From positions 186,001-250,000 of the forward strand of contig JADJUE010000001.1 of assembly GCA_016710785.1 (NCBI GenBank): DNA of 64,000 nt, written 5' to 3'. The first letter of the stretch is position 1. Every line of letters starts with the position of its first letter. A program made the position numbers and the translations under genes. This document shows, piece after piece, positions 7,369 through 14,937 of this stretch. The DNA is from Candidatus Epilinea brevis (lineage in GTDB: Bacteria > Chloroflexota > Anaerolineae > Epilineales > Epilineaceae). The notes below the pieces were generated by a model. The model saw only the letters and a program-made list of their open reading frames with translations, had not been told where the DNA came from and did no database searches.

Positions 7369-8138
7369 AGCCCCTGGTCGTCCTGGTGCTGGGGATGCAC
7401 AAGAGCGGCACCAGCCTCGTCGCCGAGCTGCTGCACCGCTCCGGCGTGGCCATGGGCGACCTGGACAGGTCGGGCGGGGACTATGACGCCGGCCATAAGT
7501 TCGAGGACGCCCAGGTGCAGGCGGCCAACAAGACCTTGCTGGGCTTCTCCGAGAGCTACCGCCTGCCCGCCGGCCCCCTGACGCCCGACGCCGCCCTGTC
7601 CGCGCGGATGCGGGCCTTGATCGCCCAGCGGCAGTCCGTCGGCGGCGACTGGGGCTTCAAGGATCCGCGCACGGTCCTGACCTACGAGGTCTGGCGGCCG
7701 TTGTTGCCGCCGCATCGCCTGCTGTTGGTCTACCGCCATCCCGCGGAGGTCTGGCGCCATTACCAGCGGCTGGGGACGCGCCGCCCGCCGTGGCGGCGGC
7801 TGCGCTGGCTCTGGGCCATCATGGGCGCCTGGGTGGCCTACAACCAGCGCCTGTTGGCCATTCTGGCTGACGCCGAACCCGGTCAGGCCCTGCTCCTGGG
7901 CTATGCCGAACTCATGGACGAGGCGGGCGGCGCCTTCGACCGCCTGCGGCGCTTCCTGGACCGCGACCTGGTGGACGCCCGACGCGGCGAGCGCTACCGC
8001 AACCGGCGCCGCTTCGATGCGGCCGTGCTGGCCTACGACCTGTTGACCGCCGGCCGGGTCAGCCGCGTCTGGCGGCGGCTGCGGCGGGCCGGAGGCGCCG
8101 CCTCAGCGACCCAGCCAGGGCAGGTGCAAGGCAGGTAG
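7365..8138 (+). CDS. Sulfotransferase-family protein
   Basis: The N-terminal P-loop GMHKSGTSLVAELL (residues 10-23) is the 5'-phosphosulfate-binding motif of PAPS-dependent sulfotransferases, and LLLVYRHPAEVWRH (about residues 120-133) corresponds to the 3'-phosphate-binding strand-helix. The 257-aa length fits the bacterial family. The acceptor is unknown; polysaccharide, lipid or another small molecule is possible. I chose the ATG at 7365, which overlaps the upstream stop, rather than the much longer upstream frame. The 3' end overlaps the convergent LVIVD gene by 36 bp. Confidence 0.85.
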   Translation: MKPLVVLVLGMHKSGTSLVAELLHRSGVAMGDLDRSGGDYDAGHKFEDAQVQAANKTLLGFSESYRLPAGPLTPDAALSARMRALIAQRQSVGGDWGFKDPRTVLTYEVWRPLLPPHRLLLVYRHPAEVWRHYQRLGTRRPPWRRLRWLWAIMGAWVAYNQRLLAILADAEPGQALLLGYAELMDEAGGAFDRLRRFLDRDLVDARRGERYRNRRRFDAAVLAYDLLTAGRVSRVWRRLRRAGGAASATQPGQVQGR

Positions 8139-10076
8139 CCCGCGCGGCACGCCGACCACGTTCAGGCCCCCGCCGGCTGCGGCCACGTAGGCCCGGTCGC
8201 CCATGACGCGGAGGGCGGCGCCGGTGCCCGGCAGGTCCACCACCCCCAGCAGCACCGGTGCCGCGCTGTCCCGCAGGTCGACAGCGCTGAGAACGGCGTC
8301 CTCCGTCAGCAGATAGGCGGTGCTGCCGGCCACCGCCACATCCATCAGGGGCCGCACAGTCGGCAGTGCGGGCAGGGCGCGCAGGTCGCCGCCCGGCGCC
8401 TGGGTCCAGATCCCGAGGCCGCCGCCCTGCGCGGCCACGTAGACCCGGGCACCGGACAGCTCCACCTTGATGGCTCCCGGCACGGTCAGGCTGGCCACCA
8501 GGAAGGGATGGGCGGGATCCATGACGTCGAGCACCGCCAGACCGGGTTCGCCGCCGGCGATGTACAAGCGCCCGCCGGCCAGGGCGAGATCACGAGCGGA
8601 CCAGTCGCCGCGCATCTCGCCCAGCTTTCGCGGGCGCGCCGGATCGGCCAGGCTCAGGATGGTCAGGCTGGCTTCGTCAGCCAGGTAGGCCAGCCCGCGC
8701 TGGACGACGAGGGCCGACACCGGGGCGTCGAGCCGCGCTTCGGCGACGAGGCGCGGTTGCTGCGGATCGCCGAGGTCCAGCACGCTGAGCTTGTCGCCAT
8801 GCACCGCATAGGCCCGGCCATCGGCCAGGTCCACGGCCGTTATGGCCGGCGCAAAGCGGGAGTCCGGCGCCCAGCCGCCCAGCAGAGCGCCCATCGAGGC
8901 GGGCTTGAGGTCGACGAGCCGCGCCTGGGCATAGCTCCAGACCAGGGCGCGGTCACCGGCCAGGCGCAGGTCCACCGGTGGCGGAACCATGGACCAGGGC
9001 GCCAGCTCGCGCGGCTGCTGAGGCCGGCTCAGGTCGACGACCCTGAGGCCGCCCTCGGCGCAGCTGACAAAGGCGCGGTCGCCGAGGATGCGGATGAACC
9101 GGGGATCGCCCGGCAGCTCCAGGGTCGCCAGTTCGTGCGGTGCGGTCGGATCGGCGACATCCAGCAGGTGCAGGCCCTCGCCGCCTCCGAAGCTGGCCAA
9201 CAGCAGGTCATCGGCCAGGTCCAGGTCCAGGGCGCCGCTCGGAAGCGGCAGTTCGGTGATCAAGGTCGGCGCCGCGGGGTTGGAGACGTCGACGACATGC
9301 AGCAGCTCCGACCCGGTGACGAAGGCGACATCCCCGCGTAGAACCACGTCATAGGTGTTGGCGGCGGTCACCCAATGGCCCACTTGTACCGGCAGGAGGG
9401 GATCCGACACGTCGAGGATGCGCATGCCGTCGAAGGCGGGCAGGTAGGCCAGCTTGCCCCGCACCAGGATGTCGGCCGGCAGGACGTAGGCGCTGCCCAG
9501 CTTGACGGGCCGGGCGGGATCCTTGAAGTCGACGATGAGGAAGCTGCGCGCCGCCGTCACGTAGACCAGACCATCCAGGGCGAAGACATCGCTGAGCCAA
9601 GGTTCCACCAGGCGACCCAGGACCACCGGATGCGTCGGATCGGCCAGGTCCAGCACGGTGAGGGCGTTGTCGGTCTCCGGAGCGTAGCCGCTGGTGACGG
9701 CGTAGGCCCTCTGGCCGTCGACGGCGATGTCGGTGACCAGGCCGCCAAGCACCTCGCTCTGGCCGATGAGCCGCGGCGCGCCATCCTGGCCAGGCTCCAG
9801 GATCAGTACCCGCGGGCCCTGCCCCAGCAGCAGCCGGTCTCCGAAGGGGGCCAGGGCGGTCAGGTCGCCACCGGCCTGCAGCAGCACCGGCAGCGCGGGC
9901 GGGGCCGGCGGTTCCGACGGAGCGGGTTCCGGGGTCTGCGCGCGCGCCGCGCCGGCTGCGCCCAGCAGGGCCAATGCCAGGCAGGCGCCCCACCAGGCAT
10001 GGCGCGCGCGCCGGCTCGCCAGCCTGACGCGCTTGTCCGGGGCCGACATGCTGAAACCGCTCTCGTCGCCTGACAT
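8103..10076 (-). CDS. Secreted LVIVD-repeat beta-propeller protein
   Basis: This is a 657-aa extracytoplasmic protein. It has an N-terminal signal peptide (hydrophobic core at about residues 29-45, likely cleaved after ARA), a short Pro/Glu linker, and then at least twelve repeats of about 40-45 residues. Each repeat carries an xYVAxxxxxLxVxDLSDPxxPxxL pattern typical of LVIVD repeats. Such proteins form beta-propellers on the cell surface; the ligand is unknown. The ATG has CAGGAGGG upstream. The gene is downstream of the kinase triad on the same strand, separated by 68 bp, and overlaps the sulfotransferase 3' end by 36 bp. Confidence 0.85.
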   Translation of the reverse strand: MSGDESGFSMSAPDKRVRLASRRARHAWWGACLALALLGAAGAARAQTPEPAPSEPPAPPALPVLLQAGGDLTALAPFGDRLLLGQGPRVLILEPGQDGAPRLIGQSEVLGGLVTDIAVDGQRAYAVTSGYAPETDNALTVLDLADPTHPVVLGRLVEPWLSDVFALDGLVYVTAARSFLIVDFKDPARPVKLGSAYVLPADILVRGKLAYLPAFDGMRILDVSDPLLPVQVGHWVTAANTYDVVLRGDVAFVTGSELLHVVDVSNPAAPTLITELPLPSGALDLDLADDLLLASFGGGEGLHLLDVADPTAPHELATLELPGDPRFIRILGDRAFVSCAEGGLRVVDLSRPQQPRELAPWSMVPPPVDLRLAGDRALVWSYAQARLVDLKPASMGALLGGWAPDSRFAPAITAVDLADGRAYAVHGDKLSVLDLGDPQQPRLVAEARLDAPVSALVVQRGLAYLADEASLTILSLADPARPRKLGEMRGDWSARDLALAGGRLYIAGGEPGLAVLDVMDPAHPFLVASLTVPGAIKVELSGARVYVAAQGGGLGIWTQAPGGDLRALPALPTVRPLMDVAVAGSTAYLLTEDAVLSAVDLRDSAAPVLLGVVDLPGTGAALRVMGDRAYVAAAGGGLNVVGVPRGLPALHLPWLGR

Positions 10077-10144
10077 GGTCCCTCCTGGCTGTCCGGCCGT
10101 CCGCCCGATCCCTTGCGGAATCTCTCGACGGCCGGGGGCGGGGA

Positions 10145-11887
10145 TTATACCGTGCCCACCCGCGCCGCCAACCAGCCCAAGGCCGCGAACACCGCCGCCA
10201 CGGTGGCCCAGCCCAGGGGGGCCCGGGGCGGCTGAGCTGCTTCATGGCCCGGGCCGAGAGCGGCGATGGCCCCGCCGTAGACCGCCCAGGCAAGGATCCA
10301 GGCCGGCGAACCGCCGCCGTCCAAGGCGGAACCCAGCAGGCTGGCCGGCCAGCTCGCATCCGTGGCCAGCATCCACAGCAGCGCCGCGGCGGACCAGCCG
10401 CCCAGCCAACCGAAGAGCGCCGACCCGGCGGTTTCGGCGAAGGCGCTGAGTTCGATCCAGCCCAGGGCCTCGCCGGGCCGGCGTCCGACGCGCCGCAGCC
10501 CTGCGCCCAGGCCGGCACCCATGGCCCCGGCGGTCAAGGCCCAGAGCGCCGCCGCGCCGCCAGGTCCGGCGGTGGCCAGAGGATCCAGCCAGGCCAGCAA
10601 GGCCCCGTGAGCGGCCGCGAGCAGGGCGGCGAGACCGAAGGCCGCGGCCAGGGAGATGAGCGCCAGTCCCGCGGTCCAGCGCAGGCTGGCGGCCCAGGCC
10701 CGCGGCGCGGTGGCCGCCAGCCCCAGCCCGCCAGCCACAGCCCGGAAGCCGCCCTTCAGGATCTGCCCAGGCAGGGCGCCCAGGGCGGCCAGACCGCGCA
10801 GGAAGCCGGTGCCCACGGCCAGGGCCGCCGGCGGCGCCGCGGGCTGACGGCGGACGACCGCCGTCGGCCGCCCCTTGGCGATCGCCATACCGCCCCGACC
10901 GCGCCCGCCGCATTCCGGGCAGCGCCGCAGGTGATCGGAGAACCAGTGGCCGTTGGGGCAGGCGACCAGATGGGCCTCAGCCACCCCCAGAGCCTCTGCC
11001 CAGGCTTCGGCGCCCGGGCGCAGCGCGGGACGCTGCTGACCGTCGACGAAGCAGCGCAGCAAGAGCTCCACCAGCTCTGGATGGAGCGCGTCCAGCGGCG
11101 GCGCGCCGGCAGGGGGGGCCAGTTCGGCCGAAGCCCCGGACCAGGGGAAGAGCCCGCGCGCGATCTTGTCCTCGATGCCCGGCGGCTCGCCGCCGCCCAG
11201 CCATTGGCCGCGGTAGGGGTGGCCGCCGTTCATGAGCAGCTGGAAGACCAGCACGGCCAGGCCGAAGCTGTCGTGCTCGGGGCGGCGCCAGGTATCGGCA
11301 AAGGCCTGGCCCTGCAGCTCTGGTGCGGTGTACTCGGCGCGGCCCACGGGGCAGGGATGGATGACGATCATCCCGCCGCGCCGCTCCTCTACCTGAAAGG
11401 AGTCGACGTCGATGAGGGTCACCAGGGTGCGCGGCGTCACCAGGATGTTGCCCTCGTTGAGGTCGCCCACCACGTAGGCGGCGGCATGCAGGGCGCCCAG
11501 GGAGGAGGCCAGGTTGCGCGCGGTGCGGTGCAGGTAGCGGCGGTCGAAGCCGGGCAGCACCTGCGCCCGCCGACGGGGGTTGAACACCTCGAGGAGGCTG
11601 ACGGCATCGGTGATGAGGGGCATCGTGAACCCGACCAGGCGCCCGTTACCGTCCAGGAGGAGGTCGCGCGGCCAGGCGATGGAGGCATGCCCCAGGGAGC
11701 GGGTGGGATCCACCGGCGGGCTGACCAGCATATGCCGCAGCTTCTCGGCAGCCCCTTCGCGCGGCCGGGTGTACAGCTTGGCCACCATGCCGCTCTGGCC
11801 CTGGATGCGGTGGACGGTGGCCTCCCCGCCGCGGGCCAGCGGCTCGCCGAGGGTCAACCGCGCCCCCGAGCCGGTCTGGACGATCAT
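10145..11887 (-). CDS. Ser/Thr protein kinase-like protein with zinc ribbon and membrane helices (TerY-P/YegI type)
   Basis: The N-terminal kinase domain (about residues 1-300) has a glycine-rich loop LARGGEATVHRI, the VAKLY lysine, a catalytic loop GDLNEGNILV (Asp kept, HRD replaced by GDL), a DFG-equivalent IDVDSF, and APEL. A CPNGH...CPECG zinc ribbon follows at about 313-330. The C-terminal 200 residues contain four to five hydrophobic helices. The combination with the VWA and PP2C genes immediately upstream matches the kinase-phosphatase-VWA triads described for TerY-P and YegIKL stress or signalling systems. The ATG overlaps the PP2C stop by 4 bp. Substrates are unknown. Confidence 0.8.
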   Translation of the reverse strand: MIVQTGSGARLTLGEPLARGGEATVHRIQGQSGMVAKLYTRPREGAAEKLRHMLVSPPVDPTRSLGHASIAWPRDLLLDGNGRLVGFTMPLITDAVSLLEVFNPRRRAQVLPGFDRRYLHRTARNLASSLGALHAAAYVVGDLNEGNILVTPRTLVTLIDVDSFQVEERRGGMIVIHPCPVGRAEYTAPELQGQAFADTWRRPEHDSFGLAVLVFQLLMNGGHPYRGQWLGGGEPPGIEDKIARGLFPWSGASAELAPPAGAPPLDALHPELVELLLRCFVDGQQRPALRPGAEAWAEALGVAEAHLVACPNGHWFSDHLRRCPECGGRGRGGMAIAKGRPTAVVRRQPAAPPAALAVGTGFLRGLAALGALPGQILKGGFRAVAGGLGLAATAPRAWAASLRWTAGLALISLAAAFGLAALLAAAHGALLAWLDPLATAGPGGAAALWALTAGAMGAGLGAGLRRVGRRPGEALGWIELSAFAETAGSALFGWLGGWSAAALLWMLATDASWPASLLGSALDGGGSPAWILAWAVYGGAIAALGPGHEAAQPPRAPLGWATVAAVFAALGWLAARVGTV

Positions 11888-12816
11888 GTGCCGGCCGGCG
11901 GGTCACCTGCCGTCGGGTCACCGGTCATCGGGTTACCGGCCGGCGGCTCACCGATGGGGGGGGCACCGGTGGGGGGCTCACCGGCCGCAGACGCGCCGGA
12001 GCGGGCCGCCGGCGGCAGGGCTATCAGCAGGGTCTTGTCGTCGTCGGTGCGGCCGCAGACGCGCTCGGAGCCGAGAAAGGACCGGAGCCCACGGCGCGCC
12101 GCGGCGAGGTCCGCAGCCTGGCGGGCAAAGGCCACTAGCGGATCCAGGAACGCCGGATGGGGCTCGCCGCCGGGCAGGCGCAGCATGAGGCGGATGAGCC
12201 CGTCGGTGCTGAGCACCATGGCCTCGGGGGCCGGGATCTGGGCCAGGCTCATCCGCTGCAGGGCCTCCGGGGCGATGAGCAGCAGCACCTCGTTGGCGTA
12301 CTCGCCCTTCTGGGGCTCGAGAAGGCTCTGCCAGGTGCCGTCCGCGTGGCGCGCCAGCACGGCGCCGTCGCCCACCTGGGCCGCAGTCAGGGCCTGGGCG
12401 TCGACGACGGCCAGGGCGAGGGTGCAGGCGAGGTCGCGCGCCGGAAAGCCCTCGGCGGCGGCTCGGGCCAGGAGCGCCTCGCGCGCGGCGGCGAAGGCGG
12501 CGCGCAGGGCGACGGCAGAGGACGCCTGGTCGAGATCGAGATCGGGATCCGGTCCCTGGCCCGGCTCCGGCCCGCGGTCGACGTCACCGGCCATCAGCCG
12601 CGCGGTCAGTTCGTCCAACGCTGCCTCGACCGCGATCGCCGCACCTTCGTCGGAGCGGGACGCGGAGCCGGCGCCGTCGGCCACCGCGGCGATGAGCAGG
12701 CCCCCTGGCAGTTCGCGCCAGCCGTGGGCGTCCTGGCAGGGCAGTCCGGTGGCGATATGGCTGGTCCCGGCCAGGCTGGCGGCCAGCACGCGCCAGGCAC
12801 CGGCGGCTTCAGCCAT
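11884..12816 (-). CDS. PP2C-family protein phosphatase of the VWA-PP2C-kinase triad
   Basis: This is a 310-aa cytoplasmic PP2C-like phosphatase. Visible motifs are SHIATGLPCQDAH (the start of a PP2C domain of this type), AAVADGAGSASRSDEGA (metal-binding Asp-Gly), VGDGAVLAR, STDGL and TDDDKTLL (last metal-binding Asp). I chose the ATG at 12816, which overlaps the VWA stop by 8 bp; the open frame continues upstream only as a shadow of the VWA gene. The C-terminal 30 residues are a pentapeptide repeat of GxPP[TA] type encoded by a 15-bp minisatellite (11899-11988). The partner kinase begins 1 bp inside the stop codon. Confidence 0.8.
   Translation of the reverse strand: MAEAAGAWRVLAASLAGTSHIATGLPCQDAHGWRELPGGLLIAAVADGAGSASRSDEGAAIAVEAALDELTARLMAGDVDRGPEPGQGPDPDLDLDQASSAVALRAAFAAAREALLARAAAEGFPARDLACTLALAVVDAQALTAAQVGDGAVLARHADGTWQSLLEPQKGEYANEVLLLIAPEALQRMSLAQIPAPEAMVLSTDGLIRLMLRLPGGEPHPAFLDPLVAFARQAADLAAARRGLRSFLGSERVCGRTDDDKTLLIALPPAARSGASAAGEPPTGAPPIGEPPAGNPMTGDPTAGDPPAGT
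11899..11988. repeat. 15-bp tandem repeat (about six units) inside the PP2C gene
   Basis: Six degenerate 15-bp units of the form CGGGTCACCGGxCxx can be aligned end to end here. They encode Gly-x-Pro-Pro-x pentapeptides at the phosphatase C-terminus. The unit length preserves frame, so copy-number change would lengthen or shorten the tail without a frameshift. Confidence 0.65.
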
Positions 12817-13546
12817 TGGCGGTGTCCACCGTGCCCCAGCCCACGGGCGGCAGGGGCGCCTGATCGCCGGGTCGGGACTGGCTGACGGCGGACAGGCTCT
12901 TGGACAGCCAGACGAAGAGCTCCTCGAAGGCCAGACCCTTGAGCTTGAGCGGCGGCCGCTGGGTGGCGAAGCGCGCCAGGCAGCGCAGGTCCGCGCCCTC
13001 CACGCCGACCCCATACACCGAGAGGCCGCGCGCCGCCTCCTCCTGCGCCAGCTCGGCGGCCGCGGCCTCCCAGCCCGAGTCGGTGGGCTTGCCGTCGGTG
13101 ATGAGGAAGAGCCACGGGCGGAAGTAGTCGATGCCGTTCTGCTTGTACGTGGCCTTGCGGTCGCGGATGAGCTGCAACCCGATACGCGCGGCCTCGCCCA
13201 TGGGCGTGGAACCATCGGCCACCAGCAGCGGCGGGTGGAAGCCGTCCACGGTGACGAAGGCCAGCGAGGACTCGGCCGGGATGGCCTCGCCCTGACCTTG
13301 CCGCACGTCCAGCACCCGCGCCGCCCGGCCGCCGAAAGCCACGACGGCCAGCTCCACGCGCAGGCTGGCCAGCGGATCCTTCTTGAGCGCCCGCTCAAAG
13401 GTCTGCAGCCCCACGTTCAACTCGTCGATGCGCCGTCCCTGCATGGAGCCGGACACGTCCAAGAGCAACACCACGGCGCAGCGGGGCTCAGGGTTGTCGG
13501 CAAACTCGACGGCGTCGAGGTCGGCGTAGGGGGTGATGTCGTTCAT
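12809..13546 (-). CDS. TerY-like von Willebrand factor A protein
   Basis: This 245-aa soluble VWA protein is the first gene of the triad. The MIDAS metal site is complete: DVSGSM (about residue 30), the Thr in DGSTPMGEA and LITDGKPTD. It resembles TerY/YegL proteins, which lie next to a PP2C phosphatase and a kinase in chemical-stress or tellurite-associated operons. It has no signal peptide, so it should act in the cytoplasm together with its two neighbours. The stop overlaps the PP2C start by 8 bp, indicating a tight operon. Other Ter genes are absent from the window. Confidence 0.85.
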   Translation of the reverse strand: MNDITPYADLDAVEFADNPEPRCAVVLLLDVSGSMQGRRIDELNVGLQTFERALKKDPLASLRVELAVVAFGGRAARVLDVRQGQGEAIPAESSLAFVTVDGFHPPLLVADGSTPMGEAARIGLQLIRDRKATYKQNGIDYFRPWLFLITDGKPTDSGWEAAAAELAQEEAARGLSVYGVGVEGADLRCLARFATQRPPLKLKGLAFEELFVWLSKSLSAVSQSRPGDQAPLPPVGWGTVDTANG

Positions 13547-13685
13547 GGATGGGGCTCCAGGGGAGAAGGTCGCGAGGTTGGCGGAGGGCGACGGCGCAGG
13601 AACGGCGAAGCCGGCGATGGGCGGTCCGGCGGCGACGGCCGAGCGACCAGGAAACTATAGGCGCATGGGCACCGGGAAGGACCGG

Positions 13686-13713
13686 TTGACCCCGGCAAGC
13701 GGCTCGATACAAT
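13686..13713 (+). promoter_or_regulatory. Promoter of the 13726 membrane protein gene
   Basis: TTGACC (13686-13691), a 16-bp spacer and TACAAT (13708-13713) form a good sigma-70-type promoter. The expected start at about 13720 leaves only about 6 nt before the ATG. Confidence 0.6.
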
Positions 13714-13725
13714 CCACCATACGCC

Positions 13726-14559
13726 ATGATCAACTTCCGAGCCCCCGCCGATCAGATCGCACCCGCCATGCGTCGGCTCGCCTTCGCGGTCAGCGCGTTG
13801 ATGGCTGTGGTGGTCGTGTTGTCGGTCATGGCCGAGAACGGTCCGATCATCATTTTCGGCAGTCGCGGGCCTAATGGATACATCCCGCAAGGGGGAGCAG
13901 CGGTCTACCTCGGATGGGCCGTGTTTTTTATCCTGTCGATCAGGGAATCAAGGTGGTCGGCAATCGCTATCGGTGTCCTGGGGTTCGCAGTCTTCTGCTT
14001 TGGCCAGGCCGTTCTGGCCGGCCGTTTCTTGATCGCCGGCAGTGGCTATTCAGCGCAACTTCCTTCCCTCATCGGCCATTTGGTGATGGGCTTTCTGGCC
14101 CGGCGCCAATGGAAGATCCACGGCAAGGCGCACTGGATGATGCATCCTGCGCGCGAGGCCTCGGTTCCAAGCGGCTTCAATCTCCTCGCCAAGGGCATCG
14201 GTAGCGCCTTGGTCGCCGCAACCATCTACAGCATCTGGATGGTCTGTTTCCACCCGTTCCGGCTGCAGTTCTGGTCCAACCCAGCTCCATTGCTGACAGG
14301 CGCAGTGATAGCTCTCCACCTGCGTCGGTGTCGCCTCCGCCGGTCATGGCTACTGCCACTGACCGCCGGTTTCGCGGTGGCGCTTTTCAATCTACATCGC
14401 ACCTTGAGACTCGACCTGTCTTTGAGCCTCAGCTCTCGAACATGGGCTTTCGTGGGGCTTGTCCTACTGTGGACCGTCGGCTTGGCATTGCTCCTGGCGC
14501 GGTTGCACCGCGACGATGCGCAGTTCGCAGACGACGTGCAACCACGCGAAGCAGACTGA
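13726..14559 (+). CDS. Polytopic membrane protein of unknown function
   Basis: I do not recognise this 277-residue protein. It has about seven hydrophobic segments (for example around residues 17-35, 58-70, 78-95, 105-122, 165-182, 205-220 and 240-258), so it is an integral membrane protein. The middle contains RRQWKIHGKAHWMMHP, a positively charged loop with several His residues. Its base composition is lower in GC than its neighbours, a hint of different ancestry. It stands alone between divergent and non-coding DNA, with its own promoter just upstream and almost no leader. Confidence 0.7.
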   Translation: MINFRAPADQIAPAMRRLAFAVSALMAVVVVLSVMAENGPIIIFGSRGPNGYIPQGGAAVYLGWAVFFILSIRESRWSAIAIGVLGFAVFCFGQAVLAGRFLIAGSGYSAQLPSLIGHLVMGFLARRQWKIHGKAHWMMHPAREASVPSGFNLLAKGIGSALVAATIYSIWMVCFHPFRLQFWSNPAPLLTGAVIALHLRRCRLRRSWLLPLTAGFAVALFNLHRTLRLDLSLSLSSRTWAFVGLVLLWTVGLALLLARLHRDDAQFADDVQPREAD

Positions 14560-14937
14560 TTGGCCCGAAGGTGCAGCATGGCCCCATCGAGCACCAGTCA
14601 CCCACCGACGGCCTTACGCCGTCGGTCCTCCAACAACTCCTCGACCAGCGGCGTTCCTGACGGCACGAAGGACTTCACCAGGCGCACGCGGACCATGGGC
14701 CGGGTTGGGCAGCCTGCGTCCTTGGATTCGAGACGTCGAGACAGGGTATTCGCGGCGGGGCAAACGGTGACGGCCACGGCGCCCCCCTCCCGACCTCCCC
14801 CCGCTGGGGGGAGGAGCAGGCATTTCCTCCCTCTGGGAGGAGTGGTCGCTGAACGCATGGTTCATCCGCCAGTGCATGGAAATGGGCCTGGTTTCATGAC
14901 CGAACCGGCAGACCTTGACAGCGGACCCGCTACTGGC
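14560..14937. other. Intergenic region with twin hairpins and a possible gene remnant
   Basis: No complete gene is visible. Two strong hairpins lie at 14794-14814 and 14826-14840. On the minus strand, roughly 14598-14710, a short frame ends in a protein-like segment (VRVRLVKSFVPSGTPLVEELL), perhaps the remains of a lost gene; I cannot assign it. Confidence 0.4.
14794..14840. repeat. Pair of perfect hairpins
   Basis: CCTCCCCCC-GCT-GGGGGGAGG (14794-14814) and CCTCCC-TCT-GGGAGG (14826-14840). The related arms suggest a degenerate repeat element, REP- or MITE-like. They lie about 100 bp past the ggt stop codon, outside any coding sequence. Confidence 0.55.

Noticed and set aside
10244..13660. 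A 1138-residue open frame on the plus strand opposite the kinase triad
   Set aside because: It is antisense to three genes with clear motifs, is Arg/Gly/Gln-rich without any domain, and is explained by high GC content. The same applies to other long antisense frames, for example 18383-20269 and 28804-30744.
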